A stretch of 64,000 nt of DNA, taken from contig NC_020168.2 of NCBI RefSeq assembly GCF_000224145.3, forward strand, positions 1,796,921 to 1,860,920, written 5' to 3'. This stretch comes from Ciona intestinalis. Its lineage: Eukaryota; Chordata; Ascidiacea; Phlebobranchia; Cionidae. Below, piece by piece: positions 1-8,622 of this stretch; position 1 is the stretch's first letter, and every line of letters starts with the position of its first letter. A program made the translations under genes and the position numbers. A model generated the notes under the pieces. It had not been told where the DNA came from and did no database searches. It was given only the letters and a program-made list of their open reading frames with translations.

Positions 1-620
1 TATATTTTAATTATTTAATAGGAATAACCCCAGTAATCAGCTTTGATGCTCGTTTTATAAAGTCGTGATAATAATGGCAAATATTTCTGGGACATTTTTT
101 TCTGCTTATTATTAAAAGGGGCCGTAAAAAGAAAATGTCTCGTCTGAGTGTCCCACTAGGCCTAGGGGAAGTGTCCCACCTTCTCCTACCCTTCTATGCA
201 TTCGTAGGATAAAATATTAATCCATTCACAGCCTAATTTCTCTAGAAGGCCATGATCCAGTTCGAACAATACCCATTAGATTTATTGCATAGCAGTTGGC
301 AAACTTGATTTTCAAAGCGTACAGTACGATTTCGTGCTGTTTATGGGTACTTCTATTGATAAAATCTTTTAACAAGCAAAGTTTTTTTTTAACTGTCTGG
401 TTGTACCCTGTCTGTTTTTGAATTACACTTAATTCTCGTGGAAATCGCTAAATAACTTCTCGCGTGTTTTATTATATTTTTTTAAACTGTTGTCAATTAA
501 TAAAGGTATAATACTAGTTCTTGGTATTAACCAAAAAAAACTGTTATAGGCTACATTTTGATTTTGAAAATAATTAGTAGTGTGTGCCTAAATGTCCCGT
601 CTTCCCCCATTGTACTATAT
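1..620. mobile_element. Fragments of the long GGGGGAAGATGGGACAC-ended element (family B), two orientations
   Basis: Bases 31-203 match the right end of family B in + orientation: a TCAGCTTTGA block, a GTCGTGATAAT block, then GTGTCCCA and a C-rich end. Bases 204-620 match the left end of the same family in - orientation, ending at the motif GTCTTCCCCCATTGTACTA near 600-618. Related copies lie at 2928, 24475, 47425, 50519 and 60420. No coding frame is visible. The copy is diverged and cut by the window start. Confidence 0.6.
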
Positions 621-1195
621 ATATTTCGTTACAAGCATTTGGAAAAATCATACAATTTTTAAAAATGTAATCTCTGTAGTCTATAATCTGCAGTCGGCCC
701 AAATTTTGTTTTGTTAAAACTATCGTTCAACACCAAGAATGGTATCCTCCAGTCTGAGAGATGTCCATGAGCCGTAGTTGGACTCCTGCAGAAGCCGGTG
801 TCGTAAAAATAAAAATAAACAGAAGCCTTTGTGCATTGATAGAACTGCTCAAATGTAACCCAAAAGTACCATTAAAGTTACCAAAACGATACAGCTTATA
901 AAAATATTGCGTGAAAAAAACGCTAGAGTAAAAAAAAATGACTGTTTTGACAATGCATGGGATTTCCCATAAGAAAAAGGGACTGAACTTTGACCGTTTC
1001 TGGTTACTAAACTACTAAAGAAAAGTCAAATTTTATTTTGGATTTAGTATAATGAAGGCTTCTCCTGTGTGAATATATTATTAAAATAAAATTCCGACTT
1101 TGTTATTTTTTAAGAACCTAGGTACATACCCAATTATGCTGACTCGACATATTTTCAAGCCTAATGCTCAACAGGAAAAACTGACTTTTTATAAA

Positions 1196-2052
1196 ACAAG
1201 AGATCACAGATCTAATGAATAAGCACGTTTTAAACTAATTAGCATAAGATAGTAGAGTCGGGGAAGATGGGACACTTTTAACACATAATATCCAAATAGC
1301 CTGGTCGTGTTTTAAACAATTAACAACGGTCTGTGGAAGTCGTGAAGATACGTTTTTATATCTCAATAAATGTTCTTTGTATACTACCAAATGAAAAAAG
1401 AAAACAAAATGAAAAAGTGTCCCATCTACCCCCACCCTGCTAAATTAATAAATCCTTTTACTACAACGGTCGACTGGGCTCGACCAAAAACAAATCTAAA
1501 GTAACCAGCAAAACGGGTTCTAGTCGCCCTTGGTGACTGTGGAGCAGTAGGCAGAATGTATTTATACATGTATTATAACTAATGAAACTTATGACGTATG
1601 AGGATTGAGTGATTGGTAAAGAATATGTGTAAATAGGTATTGTACAACTCCTGTACCATGTGTTTACTGTAAATTTTGTTTTCGTTTGTTTTCATGAATT
1701 TTGACAAACCGTAATCACGCAGTAATTACGTAATATTAGAGGTTAATATTAATCACATGGTGTTGAAATAAAAAAAAATGTTTCAAATACGATTAATGAT
1801 AATACGGTATAAAAGTAGTGCATTTAATGCGTCCCACTTAAATGCTAACAGTTTGATTCAGTCGTGAATCGTTGTTTGTAAACTTACACTGGTTAACGTT
1901 GTCGTCGCCTAAAAACGTTTGTTTTCATGAATTTTGACAAACCGTAATCATGCAGTAATTAGGTTATGTAAGAAGTTAATCTTAATCATATGGTGTTGAA
2001 TTAGAAATAATGTTTCAATTACGATTAATGATAATACGGTCAAAGAGTAGTG
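1196..2052 (-). mobile_element. Interspersed repeat family C, - orientation, carrying a family A MITE
   Basis: This stretch is the reverse complement of much of 4330-5154, sharing the blocks around GTCGACTGGGCTCG, GGTGACTGTGGAGCAGTAG and CTGTACCATGTG. It starts at ACAAGAGATCACAGATCT, which marks one end of the family in other copies. Part of its interior (about 1690-1830) is repeated at 1915-2050. No protein is encoded and I cannot assign a class. Confidence 0.6.
1251..1442 (-). mobile_element. Short family A MITE with terminal inverted repeats
   Basis: A roughly 190 bp element opens with GGGGAAGATGGGACAC and closes with the inverted form GTGTCCCATCTACCCCCA. It is non-coding and sits within family C at the same place as the copy at 4911. 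Family C copies without it (54570-54600, 5690-5710) show an intact TA-containing site, which suggests a TA target duplication. Confidence 0.75.
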
Positions 2053-2239
2053 ATTACTTTTTTGGATTTTTTATTTTATTTTATGTATGGCTGATAATTG
2101 TTCCAACCTATTAGTGACCACTGGGTTGGAACAATTGTCGTTAAAAACACATACGCCTACAATGGTAGCAGCGACGAGCATTGATCCCATTACCTAATGA
2201 TTACAGGTAGGCGCGCTAACCGCTACGCCACGGCGCCGG
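2053..2239 (-). mobile_element. tRNA-derived SINE
   Basis: On the - strand a tRNA-like head begins at about 2239 with GGCGCCGTGGCGTAGCGG, a good match to an internal box A, followed by a degenerate box B around the AATGGGATCAATGCTCG segment. The body then runs through AACCCAGTGGTCACTAATAG to the CAGCCATACATAAAA tail. The same body occurs at 2697, 45480, 50335, 62500 and 63763. No reading frame is present. Confidence 0.75.
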
Positions 2240-2590
2240 TATGTATTACGATTGGATTTCAATCAAAAGAATGAAGAAAAATGCTAGAATTAAGAATTTA
2301 GATTTATAAGCGAAGACAAGATTAACTAATATAAGTTTATAAGTCAACACAGCGTACGGGAAAAATATAAAATGCATTCTACAAATTGCTCCACAGAGTC
2401 GGACTCTGCTGTTCCACAGTCACCAATGGCAACTAAAAATCGCTTTTTAGTTACTTTTGGTTTGTTTTTGATCGAGCGTATAGTCGACCGTTGCAGTAAA
2501 AGGGGTAATTAATATTATAATAATTAGTTTAATGCGTGCTCGCCCATTAGGTCTTTGATCTCTTGTTGCTTTATTGTTGAACAACAGCTG
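2240..2590 (+). repeat. Partial family C repeat, + orientation
   Basis: The stretch shares the CCACAGTCACCAATGGC, GTCGACCGTTGCAGTAAAAG and GATCTCTTGTTG blocks with the family C copy at 4330-5154. At the place where that copy holds a family A MITE, this one reads straight through (about 2505-2530), giving an empty site. Confidence 0.55.
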
Positions 2591-2696
2591 GCTTAAGCTT
2601 TGTACTTAGAAATGGTTTGTAAAGTGTTTTAAATAGCCTAATCAAGGCTAAAAAAAGGCCGTGTACCGGTATTTTATGACTGTGGCCTCTGATCTA

Positions 2697-2925
2697 GCCA
2701 TGGTGGAGTAAAAGGGGCATACCAACGCGCGCCTGCCTGTTACCCAGGGGTAATGGGTTTAAGGCTCGTCGCTGCTACCATTGTGGTCGTATGTGTCCTT
2801 GGGCAGGACACTTAACGGCAATTGCTCCAACCCAGTGGTCACTAATGGGTTGTCCAAATTATCAGCCATACATAAAACGAATAAAAAATCCAAAAAAATA
2901 ATCACCTACAAAGTAACATAATATA
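2697..2925 (+). mobile_element. tRNA-derived SINE, + orientation
   Basis: The tRNA-like head begins near GCCATGGTGGAGTAAAAG, with the box B-like GGGTTTAAGGCTCGTCG at about 2756-2772, then the shared body CCAACCCAGTGGTCACTAAT and CAGCCATACATAAAACG. The 3' part beyond GTAACAT is missing, cut where the family B element at 2928 begins. Confidence 0.75.
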
Positions 2926-4112
2926 GTACAATGGGGAAGATGGGACACTTAAGCACATATTGCCAAATATTTTCAAAATCAAAATAGATGACGGTTTTTG
3001 GTTAATACCACGAATTAGTACTATCATTCCTTTATTAATTGACACCAATTTAATAAAATAGAATAAAGCACACGAGGGGTTATTTAACTATCCGCACAAC
3101 AAGTGAAATTTTACAAATTCGAAAACACACAGGATAAGATGGGACAGTTTGAAACCATTGTTAATTTTGATTATTAAGTGTATTTATAAATAGGAATATA
3201 CGTAAATAACACAAAATAATGCTGTACGCTTTAAAAAAGTCTAAACAGTCTATTTCTTGCTCTACTGCTATAGTTTTTAACATGTTACCTACACATTATA
3301 CTATTGCATCAATTGGTATGGTTTGAACAACAATGGGTAATGTTCGAACATCAATGGATAAATATTGTATCCTACAAATGTATATGAACTTGTATTAACA
3401 GAAAATTGACTATAACGCTTGATAAAGTTTTTATTTTTGCTACAAATTGGGTATTACTACTCTGTTTTTGGCACAAGCCCCATATATTTTCAAAATATTA
3501 TATTTTTATTATATGAATATCTTATAGTTGAAAACCCTCTGAGGTATAAATTACTAAATTAAAAGTAAATCTTTTAAAGTTTGGCAATGAAAACATACAA
3601 AACTACGATGTGGGGGAAGATGGGACTCTAAATTGAAATATATTTACATTAGCAGTATTCTACAACTTGTAGTTAACCCACTGAGTTTAACAGGCTGTGC
3701 TAGTTTCTTTACAATATAAACTTTATATATACACTGTTAAACGGGTATTTTTTTGGTTGTTTTTATCTCAAATTAAAGTCATATTGACCCCTGCCTGTTT
3801 TCTTCATGCTTATATCTCAGTGTTTTTCTACAAAACTAAAACTAGTTTTATGAGACAAAATCAAACTGTACGAAATATTCAAGGTTGTTTTATGAAGCTA
3901 TGAAACTAGTTTAATCGTTCGCACACGCAAACTAAAAAAAAATCATTGGCTTTACTATGATTTAGCGAGTATTAAAAAATAGCACCTTACTATTTCGCAT
4001 GTTTTACCTGTTCAAAGTATACTGTTTCTATTTTACATATTTTATTAATATTTAAAAACAGTAATCAGCTTTGACGGGCGTTTTATAAGGTCGTGATAAT
4101 ACTGTCGTATTG

Positions 4113-5154
4113 AACACGGTATTGAACACGTTAGTGGTCATATGGATCCTTTTTCGTCGAACAGTTGTTCTTGGATTTGTTGTTGTTGTTGTTGTTGCTG
4201 ATAGGGCGATTATTTTCCGCACTTAGCCTAATTCTTAATTCTAGTATTTTTCTTTAATCTCTTGATTGAATCAAATAGTAATATATATTGAATCAAATAG
4301 TAATATATATTTATAATTTTTAGACTAAATTTTCAGATTTAAAACTGCACGATGAGCGATTAATTAACGATTACTTTCCTCATGCACTTTACATAGCGGA
4401 AACACTGTTTGGAGTTTGGCGGGGAACGACGTGTTATATAAGATAAGAAATCCACACAACGATTCACGACTGAATCAAACTATTAGCATTTAAGTGGGGA
4501 CGCATTAAATGCACTACTCTTATACCGTATTATCATTAATCGTAATTGAAACATTATTTTTAATTCAACATCATATGATTAATATTAACTTCTAACATTA
4601 CCTAATTACTGCGTGATTACGGTTTGTCAAAATTCATGAAAACAAACGTTTTTAAGCGACGACAACGTTAACTAGTGTAAGTTTACAATAAACACATGGT
4701 ACAGGAGTTGTACAAAGCGTATTTACACATATTCTTTACCAATCACTCAATCCTCATACGTCATAAGTTTCATTAGTTAATACATGTATAAATACATTCT
4801 GCCTACTGCTCCACAGTCACCAATGGCGAATAGAACCCGTGTTGTAGGTTACTTCAGATTTGTTTTTGATCGAGCCCAGTCGACCGTTGTAGTAAAAGGA
4901 TTAACTAATATAGCAGGGTGGGGGTAGATGGGACACCTTTTCATTTTGTTTACTCTTTTCATTTGGTAGTAAACAAAGAACATTTAATGAATTATAAAAC
5001 CGTATCTTCACGACTTCCACAGACCGTTGTTAATTGTTTAAAGCACGATCAGGCTATTTGGATAATATGTGTTACAGGTGTCCCATCTTCCCCGACTCTA
5101 CTATCTTATGCTAACTAGTTTAAAACGTGTTCATTCATTAGATCTGTGATCTCT
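4113..5154 (+). mobile_element. Family C repeat inserted into family B
   Basis: It starts after ATAATACTGTCG with a TATTGAACACGG motif and ends at GATCTGTGATCTCTTG. Family B sequence continues on both sides, as judged against the uninterrupted copy at 24475-26375. It contains a family A MITE (4911-5104). The related copy at 53900-54650 starts with TATTGAGCACGG and ends near GATCTGTGATCTCC, supporting these limits. A short TTG repeat run lies at 4179-4200. Confidence 0.65.
4911..5104 (+). mobile_element. Family A MITE nested inside family C
   Basis: The element opens with GTGGGGGTAGATGGGACACC and closes with GTGTCCCATCTTCCCC before GACTCTACTA. It occupies the same site as the copy at 1251-1442 in the oppositely oriented family C repeat. 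It can be translated as a short frame, but that frame is only the element read through its termini. Confidence 0.75.
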
Positions 5155-5264
5155 TGTAATTCTATAACCTTATTTTCCTGGTTATCATTAAACGGGGGTC
5201 CGTAAAAGGAAAATTAAAAAATGTCTCGTCTGACAAAGTGTCCCATCCTCCCCCACCCTACTAT

Positions 5265-5372
5265 ACATGGTAACTCGTAAGCTGGCACGAGGTGTTGAAC
5301 CCGTGTTATAACGACTGTCGTTTTTCGGCCACGCCAGGATAAAGTAAGTTACATTTATACATTCATTCCAAC
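5265..5372 (+). mobile_element. 3' tail of a tRNA-derived SINE
   Basis: The order CATGGTAACTCGTAAGCTGG, then CACGAGGTGTT, CGGCCACGCCAGGATAAAGT and an ATTCATTCC run is the reverse complement of the SINE 3' region at 62435-62515 and 63697-63777. The head is absent. Confidence 0.6.
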
Positions 5373-5629
5373 AAAAATGAAAATTTGTATATGCATAGAT
5401 ATGCTCAAATGTAACCTAAAGGTACCATCAAAGTTTGCCAAAACAATACGACTTTTAAAAAAAAATTTGTTACTTCAGCTGGCGAATTTGCTGCTTTGAA
5501 ACCCATTTTTACCAGCTTTTTTGTTTAAAACTTGGATGGTAGCTTTAATACATATTTGAGCATATCTATTAATACACAAATTTTGATTTTTCGTTGGTAT
5601 GCTCCTTAAAGTATACTCTGGCCATGGTC

Positions 5630-6115
5630 TCTGTCCGAAACGACGTTTAGACCAACAAGAGATCAAAGATCTAATGCGTGAGCACGGTATAAACTAACTG
5701 GAATAGTAATAATTATCCATTTTGAAACTTAAGACGTGTAAGGATTGAATGTTTGGTAAAGAATATGTGTAAATACGCTTTGTACTACTTCTGTATCATG
5801 TGTTCACTTGTAAACGTTTGTTTTTGTGAATTTAAATAAACCGTAATCACGCAGCATTATAGGTTATGTTAGAAGTTAATATTATTCATATTGTGGCGGC
5901 TGCATAATGATTTATTGCGAGCGGTAAACTAAAAGAGCGAAGAAAAACGTGAGACGCAGATTTTATACGGAAGATAACGATTGGAAAATGCACTCGTCTA
6001 CGCTTTGGCGCACACACGCTAATTGTGCAGTTTTAAACCTGAAAATTGAGGTTAAAAAGTATAAATTTATTTTATGATTTGATTTCAATCAACAGATTAA
6101 AGAATAATGCTGGAA
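5630..6115 (-). repeat. Family C repeat, - orientation
   Basis: It begins ACAAGAGATCAAAGATCT and continues through GGTAAAGAATATGTGTAAAT and a GTGGCGGCTGCATAATGATT block that appears inverted at 54220-54240. It ends near GATTTGATTTCAATCAACAG. No gene is visible. Compared with 1251 and 4911 it lacks the MITE. Confidence 0.6.
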
Positions 6116-6167
6116 TCAGGAATTGAGACAGTTGCGAAAAAAATGTTTTTCGAAAAGGATCTATACG

Positions 6168-7130
6168 ACCAGAGCCATAGAAATACCGAGTAGTCCAACC
6201 CATTGTTACGTAAAACACAAATTGAACGGCAATTTGGGTCCAAAATAACACAGTAGGTATAGGGAAAATGCATGTTTTTCGGTAAATTAGAGATAAACTT
6301 GAGTCTAAAAACAAATTTAAAGGTTGAAAAGTGTAAAAAACAAGTGTTATTTGTTTTCTGTATCAAAAAAAGTCAAAAAATGGAATTAGAAGCGGTTGAT
6401 TTGTGACATTTTAGTCATTTAATGGGGGTAAATTTATTTGTTTTTTCAAAAAAACGTTTGGTAATGTAAATAGAAGCTGTTTTACGCCTTTCCACAAAAG
6501 GAAATCGAAAATAAAACTCAACAAGTTTGTTTAAATTCATTGCGAAAGTTACCGCTTTTGCTCTATTTTGAACACACAAAGACGGCAGTTGGACTACTCG
6601 GTGTTTTTACGACTCTGTATACGACCACTACCGTGCTTAATGACGTGCCCAATAACATGACAAACTCACTCGTGATGACGGTAGGCACGTGACGTAATGT
6701 TTGTCTGGCGCTGTTTCGTATTTGTCTTATTTATTCGAAGAAATGTAAACGTCATTTTAAGAGGGGTATAAGACGTTGAAAACAATTTTTGAGGTGTGCG
6801 TGTGCGAAACCGATTAACGAATTATTTTAGAAAATCATATTTAATGTATAAGTCAAATTTAATATATATAAGTTGAAGAGTCTAAAAAACATGGGTAATT
6901 TTTTCTTTTCTGCATCGAAAAAAGTCATTTAGAAGCGCTGAGTTTGTGACGTCACTTAAAATGAATAATTTTGTATATTTTTTGCAAAGAATGTATGATA
7001 AGGTAAATATAGGTTTTTTTATGCCATCCCACAAAAATCTAATATCTTTCGTTTATTCATCCACTTTTGCTTGCTTTTGGATGCACAGTGGCGGCAGTTG
7101 GACTATACTGAGAGTTTATATGACTCTGGT
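6168..7130. mobile_element. Inverted-repeat element(s) ending in CCGAGTAGTCCAAC (family D)
   Basis: The left end at 6169-6200 reads CCAGAGCCATAGAAATACCG followed by AGTAGTCCAAC. The inverted end GTTGGACTACTCGG lies at 6592-6605. A second diverged right end follows at 7098-7126. The two internal regions (6380-6590 and 6900-7095) are diverged relatives, so this looks like two adjacent copies or a tandem of halves. The same terminus recurs at 21343, 22936 and 38560. No coding sequence is seen. Confidence 0.5.
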
Positions 7131-7219
7131 GTAGTAGAGGTGGAAATCCTCTTTTTTGTAGCCTCTAAGCAAAGTTTTCCTTCATCCCTTATGTTAAAAC
7201 ATTAACTCAGTGTTTTTTT

Positions 7220-7226
7220 CCTAAAG
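7220..7226 (+). promoter_or_regulatory. Candidate 3' splice (trans-splice) acceptor ahead of UBL5
   Basis: A T-rich run leads into CCTAAAG, 14 bases before the UBL5 ATG. No splice donor is obvious nearby, so a spliced leader could be added here; this is inferred from position only. Confidence 0.4.
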
Positions 7227-7240
7227 CAAACCAATAAGAA

Positions 7241-7462
7241 ATGATCGAAATTACTTGTAACGATCGACTTGGTAAAAAAGTTCGAGTGAAGTGTAATTCT
7301 GATGATACAATTGGGGATCTTAAGAAACTTGTAGCAGCGCAAACCGGAACAAGAGCTGATAAAATTGTTCTTAAAAAGTGGTACACAATATTTAAAGATC
7401 ATATCAGTCTGGGAGATTATGAAATTCATGATGGAATGAATTTAGAACTCTATTATCAGTAA
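7241..7462 (+). CDS. UBL5: Ubiquitin-like protein 5 (Hub1)
   Basis: A complete, intronless 73-residue protein starting [19 protein letters not shown] and ending in the double tyrosine ELYYQ, the family's length and terminus. UBL5/Hub1 has a ubiquitin fold but ends in YY plus one residue instead of the GG needed for conjugation. It binds spliceosomal proteins non-covalently and modulates splice-site use in the nucleus. The beta-grasp core, the [10 protein letters not shown] segment and the WYTIFKDH motif are all present, and near identity to vertebrate UBL5 is plain by eye. It is the first gene of a tight head-to-tail trio; SLX1 starts 54 bases after its stop with no AATAAA between, which suggests a shared pre-mRNA. 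Confidence 0.97.
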   Translation: MIEITCNDRLGKKVRVKCNSDDTIGDLKKLVAAQTGTRADKIVLKKWYTIFKDHISLGDYEIHDGMNLELYYQ

Positions 7463-7516
7463 ATCTGTCAATTCTTTGACAGTCCTACTTTAAACTCTTG
7501 TAGACTTGAAACAGAT
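7463..7516 (+). promoter_or_regulatory. UBL5-SLX1 intercistronic spacer with candidate trans-splice acceptors
   Basis: The 54-base spacer has no AATAAA. It holds two AG sites after pyrimidine-leaning DNA: TTCTTTGACAG (ends 7482) and ACTCTTGTAG (ends 7503). The second would leave a 13-base leader before the SLX1 ATG. This is the arrangement expected for resolving a Ciona-type operon by spliced-leader addition. Confidence 0.55.
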
Positions 7517-8449
7517 ATGGTTGTTGCTATTGATAATTTTTTTGGTTGCTATTTACTGTACAGTAGAAACTCAAAGTATAAAGGAAGGACCTATATTGGA
7601 TTTACAGTGAACCCAGAACGAAGAATTTCTCAACATAATGCTGGTGCAAGTAAAGGTGGTGCTTACCGTACCAGTGGTAGAGGACCATGGGATATGACGA
7701 TGATTGTGCACGGTTTCCCTTCTGATATTGCAGCATTAAGGTTTGAATGGGCTTGGCAAAATCCAAAAAGATCTCGCCGCCTGAAGCATATTACATGTAA
7801 AACTCGAAAGGAATCCATGTTTCAATATCGAATAAGAATCATGTCAAATATGTTAACACAAACACCTTGGAAGAAGCTGCCCCTCACTGTTCAATGGTTG
7901 AAACAGGAATATGCCGTTGATTTGACTCCACTCCCACCTAATCATATGCCCATCATGTATGGCCCAGTATCTGCCAAAGTAAAAAAACATAAGATAAATA
8001 AAATTAAAAACCAGCTGAAAACACCATGTCTTTCACAACAAAATGTCCCGACTACTAGCAATTGTGACTCAAATTTGATTAATACTGAAATCCTTAATAG
8101 CAGTTTAGATGAAGATTGTATGTCACTCATTGATCGTCTTTCTCATAAATCTATGGCCAAGCAATCAAAATCGTGTCTCACGAGTAGCACATGTTGCACA
8201 TTGTGTAATGTTTCTTTACCTGTCAATGTGGAAAACGCACCATCTATTCTTAAGTGCCCAAATGAAAGTTGCAATATGGCATCACATTTGTTATGTCTTG
8301 CAAAGCATTTTTTATCGAATAAGTTTGACCAATTGTTGCCTGTTGATGGTTATTGTCCATCTTGCAATGATTCTTTACTGTGGGGAGCTTTAATTAGGCA
8401 ATCCAATGGTTTTCATAGTTATTTAAAAATGCATTCTCAGATTTGTTAA
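7517..8449 (+). CDS. SLX1: Structure-specific endonuclease catalytic subunit SLX1 (GIY-YIG nuclease)
   Basis: An intronless 310-residue protein. The N-terminal GIY-YIG domain covers residues 9-95: GCYLLYS replaces the literal GIY, followed by TYIGFT, the catalytic arginine region NPERR, and the metal-binding glutamate in FEWAWQNP. The C terminus has a RING/PHD-like zinc domain (about 230-300) with CTLC, CPNESC, H-C and CPSC pairs. This order is diagnostic of SLX1, the nuclease that works with SLX4 to cut branched DNA such as Holliday junctions and flaps in the nucleus. A basic, Ser/Thr-rich linker (about 150-220) separates the domains. The ATG at 7517 is the only one placing the GIY strand at the N terminus. 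It sits 54 bases after UBL5 and 173 bases before BROX. Confidence 0.93.
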   Translation: MVVAIDNFFGCYLLYSRNSKYKGRTYIGFTVNPERRISQHNAGASKGGAYRTSGRGPWDMTMIVHGFPSDIAALRFEWAWQNPKRSRRLKHITCKTRKESMFQYRIRIMSNMLTQTPWKKLPLTVQWLKQEYAVDLTPLPPNHMPIMYGPVSAKVKKHKINKIKNQLKTPCLSQQNVPTTSNCDSNLINTEILNSSLDEDCMSLIDRLSHKSMAKQSKSCLTSSTCCTLCNVSLPVNVENAPSILKCPNESCNMASHLLCLAKHFLSNKFDQLLPVDGYCPSCNDSLLWGALIRQSNGFHSYLKMHSQIC

Positions 8450-8622
8450 ACTAAGTTTTAAAACTGCATCATTCTTTGTTAATAATCCCCAAAACAAGAT
8501 TAGTACAAATAAGATGTTTCAATTAATTTACCATAACTTGCAGAAATATTTTAAGTTTAAATTCTTTTTAGCTAATATAGCTACTTCATTGATCATTTAC
8601 ATTAAGCCAAGTGAATTTAAAC
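8450..8622 (+). promoter_or_regulatory. SLX1-BROX intercistronic spacer with candidate trans-splice acceptor
   Basis: A 173-base AT-rich spacer without an AATAAA. A strong pyrimidine-rich acceptor, ATTCTTTTTAG, ends at 8571, 51 bases before the BROX ATG; a weaker CTTGCAG ends at 8543. The layout fits a third cistron processed by trans-splicing. Confidence 0.45.

Larger units (their letters stand above)
2928..5274 (+). mobile_element. Long non-autonomous DNA transposon-like element (family B) split by nested insertions
   Basis: The left end reads AATGGGGAAGATGGGACAC at 2931-2949. The interior includes the GTGGGGGAAGATGGGACTC block (3610-3628) and CTTTGACGGGCGTTTTATAA (4070-4089). The right part resumes at about 5155 (CCTTATTTTCCTGG) and ends in GTGTCCCATCCTCCCCCACC at 5239-5258. 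Between lies a family C element (about 4113-5154). Inverted ends match those of the short family A MITE, so A may be an internal-deletion derivative. No transposase is visible. Confidence 0.7.

Noticed and set aside
7202-7429. Antisense frame opposite UBL5
   Set aside because: Shadow of a strongly conserved gene on the + strand; no family resemblance or splice context.
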